Positions 6,639-12,888 of a DNA stretch of 12,888 bases are shown here, in pieces. The notes beneath the pieces were generated by a model. It searched no databases. It was given only the letters and a program-made list of their open reading frames with translations, and was not told where the DNA came from. The first letter of the stretch is position 1, and each line of letters opens with the position of its first letter. Source of the stretch: an uncultured Oscillospiraceae bacterium (GTDB taxonomy: Bacteria > Bacillota > Clostridia > Oscillospirales > Oscillospiraceae); the NCBI GenBank assembly GCA_900769995.1, contig CAAGIT010000020.1:1-12888 (forward strand). Reading direction: 5' to 3'. Both the position numbers and the translations under genes were made by a program.

Positions 6639-7973
6639 ATGAAAAAGCTCAACCAACTCTCCTCCAGCAATTTTCTGAAGCTGCTGTTCCTGCTGCTGAC
6701 ACTGGCATTCTTCCTTGCCGCCCTCATCATGCCGGATCGGGCAACGATGTTCGACGGTCTGAAGCAGATCGCAACTGCGCCTGTCAAGATCGGCACGAAC
6801 CTGTTTAGCAACGGCGGCTATGCGGGTACATTTCTGAATGCGGCAATGATCTGCATGATCTGTTCTCTGCTGTTTTTCCTGCCGCAGGCAACCGCCAACG
6901 CCGCTTCCGTGATCGCTTTTCTGCTCACCGCAGGCTTCGCATTTTGGGGCATCAACATCATTAACGTTTGGTTCGGGATTCCCGGTGTGCTGCTGTACTG
7001 TCTTGTCAAAAAGGAAGCACCCGGCAAGCAGGTCAACGCGATGATCTTTACCACAGGGCTTGCCCCGCTGATCTCCGATTTGCTGCTGCGTTATCCACAC
7101 GCCGATCCCGTCGGCTTCCGCTGGCAGGGCATCCTGCTCGCGCTCGCCGTCGGTCTGTTCATCGGCTTCTGTCTGCCGGCAGGGCTGACGCACTCACCGA
7201 GCATCCACAAGGGCTATTCGATCTATTCCGCCGCTATGCCCATCGGCATCCTTGCCTTTTTCCTGCGCGGCATCCTTTATCAGGTGCTCGGCGGCAATCT
7301 GAGCGATCTCAAGGTGCTGACGGATGCGGGTGTTTCTTCCGCAAACGTGACCAACGCGTTCTGCGGTGCTGCCTTTGCGCTGTGCATCGTTGTCGCCTTC
7401 CTTATGGGCTGCCGTCCGAAGGATTATTGGGAGCTGATGAAGGATTCCGGACCCGGCGCGGATTATGTGAGCAAGTACGGCAACGCGACCTTCCTGATGA
7501 ATGTCGGCGTATTCGGACTGTTCATTCTCGCATACTACAACATCATTGGCGCAACCTTTAACGCCATCACCCTCGGCTGCATCTTCTGTATGCTCTCAAC
7601 GTGCTGTTCCGGCTCTCATCCGCGCAATGTCCTGCCGATCATCCTCGGCTATGTCATTGCATCGTTTGTCTGTCAATGGCTGTTCCTCGGCAGCGGTGAA
7701 TACGCGCAGGCGATCAATGCCCAGTCCATCGTTATCGGTCTGTGCTTCGCCAACGGCCTGTCGCCCATTGCCGGTAAATACGGCTGGTTCTTCGGGATTC
7801 CTGCGGGTATTCTGCACTTCCTGCTCGTTACCAGCGTTCCCCTGCTGCACGGCGGCTTCTGCCTGTACAACGGCGGCTTCACCGCTTGTTTCGTTTGCAT
7901 CCTGTTCGTCCCGATGCTTGAGCGTTTCTTCCGTACAAAAGAGGAACGCCTCGCAGCAAAAGTTGCAAAATAA
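6639..7973 (+). CDS. DUF1576 polytopic membrane protein, function unknown
   Basis: A 444-residue integral membrane protein with roughly ten or more hydrophobic segments, the first at residues 13-31. It matches DUF1576 as I remember it. The two halves look like an ancient duplication: HKGYSIYSAAMPIGI (190-204) corresponds to HGGFCLYNGGFTACF (404-418), and NGGYAGTFLNAAM (58-70) to KYGNATFLMNVGV (279-291). A duplicated fold is common among transporters and channels, but no substrate is known to me. The start is ATG 6639 with GAGGAG at 6626-6631, 18 bases after the folD stop, so it is probably cotranscribed with the C1 genes. The C-terminal tail is charged (FFRTKEERLAAKVAK) and likely cytoplasmic. 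Uptake or export of formate or a folate-related compound is only a guess from context. Confidence 0.82.
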   Translation: MKKLNQLSSSNFLKLLFLLLTLAFFLAALIMPDRATMFDGLKQIATAPVKIGTNLFSNGGYAGTFLNAAMICMICSLLFFLPQATANAASVIAFLLTAGFAFWGINIINVWFGIPGVLLYCLVKKEAPGKQVNAMIFTTGLAPLISDLLLRYPHADPVGFRWQGILLALAVGLFIGFCLPAGLTHSPSIHKGYSIYSAAMPIGILAFFLRGILYQVLGGNLSDLKVLTDAGVSSANVTNAFCGAAFALCIVVAFLMGCRPKDYWELMKDSGPGADYVSKYGNATFLMNVGVFGLFILAYYNIIGATFNAITLGCIFCMLSTCCSGSHPRNVLPIILGYVIASFVCQWLFLGSGEYAQAINAQSIVIGLCFANGLSPIAGKYGWFFGIPAGILHFLLVTSVPLLHGGFCLYNGGFTACFVCILFVPMLERFFRTKEERLAAKVAK

Positions 7974-7980
7974 TTTTGGA

Positions 7981-8009
7981 AAACGGGCGGAACTTTTTTC
8001 CGCCCGTTT
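7981..8009 (+). terminator. Terminator-like hairpin after the DUF1576 gene
   Basis: AAACGGGCGGAA (7981-7992) pairs with 7998-8009 as a perfect 12-bp stem with loop CTTTT. The T-tract is short (TTTCGTCT), so termination may be partial and the lipoprotein gene may be read through. Confidence 0.6.
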
Positions 8010-8037
8010 CGTCTATCAAGCATAGGAGGATAGCAAC

Positions 8038-8361
8038 ATGAAAAAACTGGTATTACTTTTTCTATTCCTGTTTCTGTTCGGACTAACCGCCTGCGACGAC
8101 AAAAAAGCTTCCACGCCGTCCGTCACGGTGAACGAAAGCCGCGAAACATTGGCAGGTGACCGCTCGGATAAGGTATCCAACGAGGAAATCAGCACTCTCG
8201 GCAAGCCGAATGACAGCGAACCCGCTGTGACCACCGAAGAAGAAGAAGAAGAAAACAATGCCATCGAATACCACACCCCTGTCATCACGATTCCCGATCC
8301 ACAGCCTGTCGAACCGCCCATCGTTGCGGAAACGGCCGAAGAAACAACTGCATCGGAATAA
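8038..8361 (+). CDS. Small acidic lipoprotein, function unknown
   Basis: A 107-residue precursor with a type II (lipoprotein) signal peptide: MKK, a leucine/phenylalanine core (4-16) and lipobox L-T-A-C, with the lipidated cysteine at residue 19. The mature part is hydrophilic and low in complexity, with a run of six glutamates (67-72) encoded by six GAA codons, then a proline-rich stretch (IPDPQPVEPP) and a Thr/Glu-rich end. No known domain is visible; it is probably an extended, surface-exposed chain anchored to the membrane. The start is ATG 8038 with AGGAGG at 8024-8029. No clear promoter is seen in the 64 bases upstream, so expression may come from read-through of the 7981-8009 hairpin. 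A link to the C1 genes is not supported beyond position. Confidence 0.8.
   Translation: MKKLVLLFLFLFLFGLTACDDKKASTPSVTVNESRETLAGDRSDKVSNEEISTLGKPNDSEPAVTTEEEEEENNAIEYHTPVITIPDPQPVEPPIVAETAEETTASE
8236..8253 (+). repeat. (GAA)6 triplet run inside the lipoprotein gene
   Basis: Six consecutive GAA units, in frame with codons 67-72. Slippage here would change the length of the glutamate run without shifting the frame. Confidence 0.9.
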
Positions 8362-8409
8362 AACCGACAGACCGGAGTATGGGGGTTCATCTCCCGCACC
8401 ATCTTTTGG

Positions 8410-8454
8410 AAACAGCTATGGGATCAGGCGCACCGCCTGATCCCATAGCTGTTT
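8410..8454. terminator. Long perfect hairpin between convergent genes (bidirectional terminator)
   Basis: Bases 8410-8430 are perfectly complementary to 8434-8454: 21 bp with a three-base loop (CAC). On the + strand it is followed by TTTTCTACTTT, so it should end the lipoprotein message. On the - strand it begins one base after the proC stop codon (TAG, 8458-8456) and is followed by a weaker tract. The remaining intergenic bases (8362-8409) hold nothing I recognise. Confidence 0.75.
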
Positions 8455-8455
8455 T

Positions 8456-9256
8456 CTACTTTCCTAATTCTCCGGTGCGTTCAAACGAAGCTTTTACCGC
8501 TTTCTGAACCGCAGAGCGGAAGCAGCCTGCCTCCAACGCGGCAACACCTGCGATCGTACTGCCGGCGGGACTGCACACCGCATCCTTTAGGGCGGCGGGA
8601 TGTGTCCCTGTTTCCAGCACCAGCTTTGCCGTTCCGAGCAACGTCTGTGCGGCATATTCCAGTGCTGTGGCACGGGGCAGCCCGCAGGCAACACCGGCAT
8701 CAGCCATCGCCTCGATAAACAGGCACACAAAGGCCGGCCCACAGCCCGAAACCGCACTTGCCGCATCCATCAGATGCTCCGCCAGCGGAACGACTCGCCC
8801 GGCAGGAGCCAAAACTTTCTGTAAACACGCCTGATCTTCCTCTGTGACAAGGTCGTTGCCGCAGAACTGGATCATTCCCTCTCCCACCGCAGACGGCGTG
8901 TTGGGCATGATGCGCAGCACAGGGAATTGACCTCCCGACCATGCGGCAACCTGCTGCGTGGTCACTCCGGCTGCCATGGAGACAATCACAACACGCTCGC
9001 TTCGTGCAGCGCATACCGGCTGCAGTTCTGCCAGTACCGCTTCCAGCTTCTGCGGCTTCACGCCGAGAAAAATCCACGCTGCCTGCTTTGCGATGTCCTG
9101 ATTTGTAACCGCACGGCAGCCCACTTTTTCTGCAAATGCCGCTGCTTTTTCCATTGTGCGGCTGCTGACAAGCAGGTGCTCGGCACCGACAGCTTTTGCG
9201 GCGACCGCCGCCAAGGTGCCGCCCATGTTGCCGACACCGATAAATCCGAGCTTCAT
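8456..9256 (-). CDS. proC: Pyrroline-5-carboxylate reductase
   Basis: A 266-residue enzyme for the last step of proline synthesis, reducing pyrroline-5-carboxylate with NAD(P)H. The N-terminal Rossmann fold has GFIGVGNMGG at 4-13; MPNTPSAVGEG (117-127) follows. The C-terminal dimerisation and substrate domain contains SAVSGCGPAF (167-176) and the signature region SPAGSTIAG (229-237). The length is typical for the family. The start ATG at 9256 is preceded by GAGGTGAGA, 11 bases after the proA stop, making it the last gene of proBAC. The stop codon abuts the 21-bp hairpin at 8410-8454. Confidence 0.96.
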   Translation of the reverse strand: MKLGFIGVGNMGGTLAAVAAKAVGAEHLLVSSRTMEKAAAFAEKVGCRAVTNQDIAKQAAWIFLGVKPQKLEAVLAELQPVCAARSERVVIVSMAAGVTTQQVAAWSGGQFPVLRIMPNTPSAVGEGMIQFCGNDLVTEEDQACLQKVLAPAGRVVPLAEHLMDAASAVSGCGPAFVCLFIEAMADAGVACGLPRATALEYAAQTLLGTAKLVLETGTHPAALKDAVCSPAGSTIAGVAALEAGCFRSAVQKAVKASFERTGELGK

Positions 9257-9267
9257 TCTCTCACCTC

Positions 9268-10524
9268 TTACCGAATCTGACCGCTGCCGCGGACGATATA
9301 TTTATAGGTCGTCAGCTCCGCCAAGCCCATCGGGCCCCGTGCGTGGAGCTTCTGCGTGGAAATGCCCATTTCGCAGCCCAAGCCAAATTCGCCGCCATCG
9401 GTGAATCGGGTAGATGCGTTGACATAGACCGCTGCGCTGTCCACTCTGCGTGTAAAATAAGCGGCGGCAGCAGCATCCGTTGTGAGAATCGCCTCGCTGT
9501 GACCGGTGGAATGGGCGGCGATATGCTTGAACGCTTCCTCCACACCGCTGACCACACCGACTGCCAGAATATAATCCAAATATTCCGTATCGAAGCCACG
9601 TTCCCCTGCCGATTCACAGCCGAGAATCGCGCAAGCCTCCGCGTCACCGCGCAAAGTAACCGTTGGCTTTTCTTGTTTTGCACGGTCAGCGGTCAAGCGC
9701 TTTTGCAGCATCGGCAGGAATTCTGCCGCGATTTCCCGATGCACCAAACAGACCTCGCAGGCATTGCAGACCGACGGACGGCTTGCCTTGGCATTTTCCA
9801 AAATATCCAGTGCCATCGCAAAATCGGCGGACTTGTCCACGTAAACATGGCAGATGCCCGTTCCGGTTTGGATGCAAGGCACTTTCGCATTCTCCGTGCA
9901 GGCACGAATCAGCCCCGCGCCACCGCGCGGAATCAGCAGGTCGATATAGCCCACACCCTGCATCAGCTCATTGGCGCTCTCGCGGCTGGTATCCTCGACC
10001 AACTGCACAAGCTCCTTCGGCAGCCTAACAGCCTCCAGACCGCTCTGCATCGCCGCCGTGATCGCCGCCGCAGAACGCCAAGCCTCCTTGCCGCTGCGCA
10101 GAATACAGGCATTGCCGCTCTTGACGCACAGACCCGCCGCATCGGAGGTCACATTCGGACGGCTCTCATAGATGATCGCGATCACACCCAAGGGTACAGC
10201 GGTTTTTTCGATCCGCAGGCCGTCGGCACGTTCGGTTTTCTCCAACACCCGACCGACAGGGTCGGACAGTGTCGCGACCTCCCGCAGACCGACCGCCATG
10301 GCGCGTACCCGTTTCTCATCCAGCGCCAGACGGTCGAGCATCACTGCGGAAATGTGCGACCTTGCCGCTTCCAGATCCTGTGCATTGGCACGTAAAATCT
10401 CCGAACACTGCATTTCCAGCGCATCTGCCATTGCCAGCAGCGCCGCATTTTTCAGCTTTGTATCCGCCACGGCAATCTCAGGACTGACCTGCTTTGCCCG
10501 AATCATGATCTCTTTTGTCGTCAT
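9268..10524 (-). CDS. proA: Gamma-glutamyl phosphate reductase
   Basis: A 418-residue aldehyde-dehydrogenase-fold enzyme that reduces glutamyl-5-phosphate to glutamate semialdehyde with NADPH, the second step of proline synthesis. Visible motifs are IYESRPNVTSDAAGL (118-132), GTGICHVYVD (221-230), NAKASRPSVCNA (244-255) with the catalytic cysteine at 253, and a C-terminal HARGPMGLAELTTYKY. Length is normal for the family. Three further cysteines near the active site (NACEVC) are unusual compared with enzymes I recall, but there is no sign of lost function. The ATG at 10524 follows the proB stop after one base, and its SD (GGAGG) lies inside the last codons of proB, so translation is probably coupled. 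Confidence 0.97.
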   Translation of the reverse strand: MTTKEIMIRAKQVSPEIAVADTKLKNAALLAMADALEMQCSEILRANAQDLEAARSHISAVMLDRLALDEKRVRAMAVGLREVATLSDPVGRVLEKTERADGLRIEKTAVPLGVIAIIYESRPNVTSDAAGLCVKSGNACILRSGKEAWRSAAAITAAMQSGLEAVRLPKELVQLVEDTSRESANELMQGVGYIDLLIPRGGAGLIRACTENAKVPCIQTGTGICHVYVDKSADFAMALDILENAKASRPSVCNACEVCLVHREIAAEFLPMLQKRLTADRAKQEKPTVTLRGDAEACAILGCESAGERGFDTEYLDYILAVGVVSGVEEAFKHIAAHSTGHSEAILTTDAAAAAYFTRRVDSAAVYVNASTRFTDGGEFGLGCEMGISTQKLHARGPMGLAELTTYKYIVRGSGQIR

Positions 10525-10525
10525 A

Positions 10526-11293
10526 TCATTTCCTCCCGCGAAACAGCGTTCCTACGCTCTCGCCATCCACAATACGGTAGAGGATTCGAGGGTCACTGCC
10601 GTTGGCGATCACCATATCGATCCCCGCTGCCATCACTGTCTGCGCCGCATGGAGCTTGGTCGCCATGCCGCCCGTCCCAAGGGATGAGCCACTGCCGCCG
10701 GCTGCCGCCAGCAGCTCCGGTGTCAGCTCGCACACTTCGGGGATCAAACGCGCCCGCGAATCCGCACGGGGGTCTGCGCTGTAAAGCCCATCGATGTCCG
10801 ACAGCAGAATCAAAAGATCGGCGCTTGCGCTGACCGCCACGATTGCCGAAAGTGTGTCATTGTCACCGATCACGATCTCATCGGTCGCTACGCTGTCATT
10901 CTCGTTGATGATCGGCAGCACACCCAGCTCCAACAGCCGGAACAGGGTATTATGGAAGTGATTTCGCCGCTGCTCATCGCGCACATCGCTGCCCGTGAGC
11001 AAAATCTGCGCGACCGTATGGCGATACTCGGAAAACAATTTATCATAGGTATACATCAGCTCGCACTGACCCACGGCTGCGGCTGCCTGTTTGGTGGGAA
11101 TATCCTGCGGACGTTCACGCAAGCCCAGCTTGCCGACACCCATGCCGATCGCTCCTGAAGATACCATAACCAACTCATGACCGGCGTTTTTCAAATCGCT
11201 GATGACCTCGCACAGCCGTTCCACACGCCGGATATCCATTCTCCCAGTGGCATGGGCAAGCGTTGAGGTTCCGACTTTTATGACAATTCGCAT
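10526..11293 (-). CDS. proB: Glutamate 5-kinase, short form without PUA domain
   Basis: A 255-residue amino-acid-kinase-fold enzyme that phosphorylates glutamate, the first and usually feedback-regulated step of proline synthesis. Motifs are IKVGTSTL (5-12), VSSGAIGMG (44-52), PIINENDSV (127-135), IGDNDTLSA (142-150), LLSDIDGLYSADP (163-175) and GTGGMATKL (206-214). E. coli ProB is about 367 residues because of a C-terminal PUA domain; this protein stops right after the kinase domain (GTLFRGRK). I start it at ATG 11293. An in-frame ATG at 11308 would use the SD itself (GGAGGG) as coding sequence, and the promoter predicts transcription starting near 11309, leaving no room for an earlier start. 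It heads the proBAC operon. Confidence 0.95.
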   Translation of the reverse strand: MRIVIKVGTSTLAHATGRMDIRRVERLCEVISDLKNAGHELVMVSSGAIGMGVGKLGLRERPQDIPTKQAAAAVGQCELMYTYDKLFSEYRHTVAQILLTGSDVRDEQRRNHFHNTLFRLLELGVLPIINENDSVATDEIVIGDNDTLSAIVAVSASADLLILLSDIDGLYSADPRADSRARLIPEVCELTPELLAAAGGSGSSLGTGGMATKLHAAQTVMAAGIDMVIANGSDPRILYRIVDGESVGTLFRGRK

Positions 11294-11315
11294 CGTGCAT
11301 CCCTCCATTTACTTT

Positions 11316-11344
11316 ATTATATCAAAGTATCTGCTGAAAATCAA
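11316..11344 (-). promoter_or_regulatory. Sigma-A promoter of proBAC
   Basis: Reading the - strand, the -35 box is TTGATT (11344-11339) and the -10 box TATAAT (11321-11316), spaced by 17 bases with TG before the -10. The predicted start near 11309 gives a leader of about 16 nt before the proB ATG at 11293. There is no room for a T-box or other leader regulator. Confidence 0.85.
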
Positions 11345-11349
11345 CATAA

Positions 11350-11379
11350 AAGCAGCAGTTCTGAGGTGAACTGCTGCTT
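11350..11379 (-). terminator. Terminator of hprK
   Basis: AAGCAGCAGTTC (11350-11361) pairs with 11368-11379 as a perfect 12-bp stem with a six-base loop. On the - strand it is followed by a short T-run (CTTTTATG). It lies nine bases past the hprK stop and immediately before the proBAC -35 box, separating the two units. Confidence 0.8.
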
Positions 11380-11387
11380 CGATATTT

Positions 11388-12332
11388 TCAAAAACTTTGA
11401 CCCGGGTGCTCGTCAAAATGGCGGTTGAGCTGGTCTGTGAATTCCTGCGCGGCATTATAGCCCATCTTTTTCTGACGGTTATTCATCGCCGCGACCTCCA
11501 GAATGATCGCCAGATTCCGACCGGGCTTAATGGGGATCGTGATGGACGGCACCTTGATTCCCAGGATGTCGATATGCTGTTCCTCCAAGCCGAGCCGGTC
11601 AAACTTGAGCTCATTCGACCATGGCACCATGTTGACCACCAGGTCGATTGCCGTCTCCTTTTTGATCGCCGCCATACCGAATAGCTGTGCAACGTTGATG
11701 ACGCCGATACCGCGCAGCTCGATATAGTTGCGAATCAACTCCGGCGAACTGCCGATCAGACTGTTATTCGCAATTTTTCGAATGTCTACCGCATCATCCG
11801 CAATCAGACGGTGTCCGCGCTTGAGCAATTCAGCCGCAGATTCACTCTTGCCGATGCCGCTCTCGCCCATCAGCAAAAGCCCCTCGCCGTAGATCTCCAC
11901 CAAAACGCCATGGCGGGTAATACGGGGAGCAAGCGCGTTTTTCAGATAAGTAATCAGGCTCGAAACAATATAGGTCGTAGACTCCACGCAGCGCAAAATG
12001 GTAATGTCCTGCTTCTGCGCCATCTCCAGGCATTCCTTCGGCGGTTCCATATTGCGCGCAAAGATCAACGCAGGAATCTTGTAGGAAAACAGCTTTTCAA
12101 AAATATCACGCTTCTGGTCTGCGGTCAATGTCGCCAAATACGCCGATTCCACATTGCCGACAACCTGCAGACGCAGCGGCTCAAAATGATTAAAAAAACC
12201 CGCAAATTGCAAGCCGGGACGCGATACTTCCTCGCCCACGATCTGCACTTTATCAAAATCTGTCGATGCGTAGGTCACAGTCAGGTGAAATTCCTTCACG
12301 ACATCCCGCAACAGCACGCTGTATGAGTTCAT
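11388..12332 (-). CDS. hprK: HPr kinase/phosphorylase
   Basis: A 314-residue bifunctional enzyme that phosphorylates and dephosphorylates Ser46 of HPr, setting carbon catabolite control through CcpA in Bacillota. It has an N-terminal domain (1-130), then RHGVLVEIYGEG (140-151), the Walker A motif GESGIGKS (156-163), ADDAVDI (178-184) and the family signature IELRGIGVINV (204-214), and a late PIKPGRNLAIILEVAAMN (267-284). The length fits the usual 310 or so. I start at ATG 12332, which has GGAGG eight bases upstream; in-frame starts at 12350 (TTG) and 12347 (ATG) would run through that SD. It is transcribed alone, with its own promoter and terminator, and no ptsH or rapZ neighbour is in view. 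Confidence 0.96.
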   Translation of the reverse strand: MNSYSVLLRDVVKEFHLTVTYASTDFDKVQIVGEEVSRPGLQFAGFFNHFEPLRLQVVGNVESAYLATLTADQKRDIFEKLFSYKIPALIFARNMEPPKECLEMAQKQDITILRCVESTTYIVSSLITYLKNALAPRITRHGVLVEIYGEGLLLMGESGIGKSESAAELLKRGHRLIADDAVDIRKIANNSLIGSSPELIRNYIELRGIGVINVAQLFGMAAIKKETAIDLVVNMVPWSNELKFDRLGLEEQHIDILGIKVPSITIPIKPGRNLAIILEVAAMNNRQKKMGYNAAQEFTDQLNRHFDEHPGQSF

Positions 12333-12400
12333 TGGGAAATCCTCCATCAAAATTCGTTTATTTCTCGGTTCGGCTCTGTCAAACCGCCCTTTGCACTCAT

Positions 12401-12429
12401 ATTATAGCCGATTGCGGCCTGTTTCGCAA
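12401..12429 (-). promoter_or_regulatory. Sigma-A promoter of hprK
   Basis: On the - strand the -10 box is TATAAT (12406-12401) and the -35 box TTGCGA (12429-12424), with a 17-base spacer. The start would be near 12394, giving a leader of about 60 nt containing a small CGGTT/AACCG hairpin. The promoter is divergent from that of rpmB, and an A7/T8 tract (12439-12457) lies between the two -35 boxes and might serve as an UP element. Confidence 0.75.
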
Positions 12430-12468
12430 CCGTTGAAGAAAAAAATCTATTTTTTTTGCATTTTTCTC

Positions 12469-12497
12469 TTGCTTTTCTGCGCAAACTCTGCTAATAT
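12469..12497 (+). promoter_or_regulatory. Sigma-A promoter of rpmB
   Basis: The -35 box TTGCTT (12469-12474) and -10 box TAATAT (12492-12497) are spaced by 17 bases, with TG at 12489-12490. The AT-rich stretch at 12439-12468 just upstream could be an UP element, as expected for a ribosomal protein gene. Confidence 0.7.
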
Positions 12498-12557
12498 ATG
12501 TAGCGATGTGTTCCGACACTTATTTTTCGATTTTCCAGATGATTGGAGGTGCAGCAA

Positions 12558-12746
12558 TTGGCAAAGTGCGATATTTGCGGCAAGGGCGTTACGTTCGGCA
12601 TTAAGGTCTCCCACTCCCACAGACGTTCCAACAGAGCTTGGAAGCCCAATGTAAAGCGCGTCAAGGCTATCGTCGACGGTTCTCCCCGCCATGTCTACGT
12701 CTGTACAAGATGCCTCCGTTCCAATAAGGTTGAACGTGCTATCTGA
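12558..12746 (+). CDS. rpmB: 50S ribosomal protein L28
   Basis: A 62-residue zinc-binding (C+) form of L28, part of the large ribosomal subunit. The four zinc-ligand cysteines are intact: C4-x-x-C7 and C49-x-x-C52. The conserved core GKGVTFGIKVSHSHRRSNRA (8-27) is followed by WKPNVKRVKA. The start is TTG at 12558, because the family begins MAKCDICG and GGAGG at 12545-12549 lies eight bases upstream. An ATT at 12543 would put the SD inside the gene, and no ATG is available. It is transcribed alone with its own promoter and terminator, divergent from hprK. Confidence 0.96.
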   Translation: MAKCDICGKGVTFGIKVSHSHRRSNRAWKPNVKRVKAIVDGSPRHVYVCTRCLRSNKVERAI

Positions 12747-12764
12747 TACAATTTCATGACAGCG

Positions 12765-12791
12765 AAAGCAAGTCGAAAGACTTGCTTTTTT
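12765..12791 (+). terminator. Terminator of rpmB
   Basis: AAAGCAAGTC (12765-12774) pairs with 12779-12788 around a GAAA tetraloop (a GNRA loop); the 3' arm runs into six T (12786-12791). This is a strong intrinsic terminator 18 bases after the rpmB stop. Confidence 0.9.
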
Positions 12792-12808
12792 GTCGCGGTT
12801 TTGCAAAA

Positions 12809-12842
12809 AGGCAGCAGATTTCCGCTAAGAAATCTGCTGCCT
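12809..12842 (-). terminator. Terminator for a - strand gene right of the window
   Basis: A perfect 14-bp stem (12809-12822 with 12829-12842) with a six-base loop. Read on the - strand it is followed by TTTTT (12809-12805), so it probably ends a gene that converges on rpmB from beyond base 12888. Confidence 0.7.
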
Positions 12843-12874
12843 CAGCGTGTCGAAATACCTTTCGGCACGCTGAG
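12841..12874. repeat. Second palindrome at the right edge
   Basis: Bases 12841-12854 pair with 12861-12874 as a 14-bp stem with one T-G wobble and loop ATACCT. It shares bases 12841-12842 with the preceding hairpin. It may be a dispersed REP-like palindrome or part of a compound terminator. Confidence 0.65.
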
Positions 12875-12888
12875 AGGCTGTTGAGAAA

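Noticed and set aside
5757..7193. Open frame on the - strand across folD and the DUF1576 gene
   Set aside because: It spans two clear + strand genes and their SD; composition is typical of an antisense shadow.
8376..8402. tRNA-like 3' end (GGGGGTTCATCTCCC followed by GCACCA)
   Set aside because: The T-loop has T where A58 is invariant, the T-stem has a mismatch, and no anticodon or acceptor partner is present upstream.
8408..8420. GGAAACAGCTATG, identical to part of the M13 reverse primer / lacZ start region
   Set aside because: Only 13 bases match, the flanks do not match lacZ or vector, and the segment is one arm of a perfect 21-bp hairpin, so chance is the better explanation than vector contamination.
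1..12888. CRISPR arrays, insertion sequences, phage genes, att sites
   Set aside because: No spaced repeat series, transposase or integrase sequence is visible; the window looks like core chromosome.

Overview
The window looks like part of a chromosome from an anaerobic, gut-type Clostridia (Bacillota). The support is a set of folate C1 / Wood-Ljungdahl-type genes, AGGAGG-type ribosome sites before nearly every gene, an HPr kinase, and a four-cysteine ribosomal protein L28. A placement in Oscillospirales or a neighbouring order is only a guess from the style of the sequence. No gap without a gene exceeds 300 bases; the two largest (2789-3019 and 12351-12557) hold promoters and a structured leader.

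Region 1 (1-2788, + strand) is a tight three-gene run. It holds the C-terminal part of a RACo/RamA-like corrinoid-activation ATPase (its start lies left of the window), a DUF3786 protein, and a short protein that reads as a trigger factor without its ribosome-binding and PPIase domains. Gaps are 11 and 10 bases and each SD overlaps the preceding stop codon. I infer a corrinoid-protein activation or maturation module.

Region 2 (2789-8361, + strand) opens with a consensus sigma-A promoter and a leader of about 170 nt carrying several hairpins and a duplicated 20-mer. The genes are fhs (formate-THF ligase), a terminator-like hairpin, a DUF6440 protein, fchA (methenyl-THF cyclohydrolase), folD (methylene-THF dehydrogenase), a DUF1576 membrane protein, and a small acidic lipoprotein behind a second hairpin. 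Together fhs, fchA and folD convert formate to methylene-THF. The FolD appears to lack cyclohydrolase residues, which fits the separate FchA encoded next to it.

Region 3 (8410-11344) is a proline operon on the - strand, proB-proA-proC, making proline from glutamate. It has its own promoter, and a 21-bp perfect hairpin separates it from the converging lipoprotein gene.

Region 4 (11350-12888) holds hprK on the - strand with its own promoter and terminator. It is divergent from rpmB (L28), which starts with TTG and has its own promoter and terminator. The right edge carries two strong hairpins that overlap by two bases; one reads as a terminator for a - strand gene beyond the window.

The most interesting points are the reduced trigger factor beside RACo and DUF3786, the FolD/FchA division of labour, the fhs leader, and the DUF1576 membrane protein in a C1 operon.
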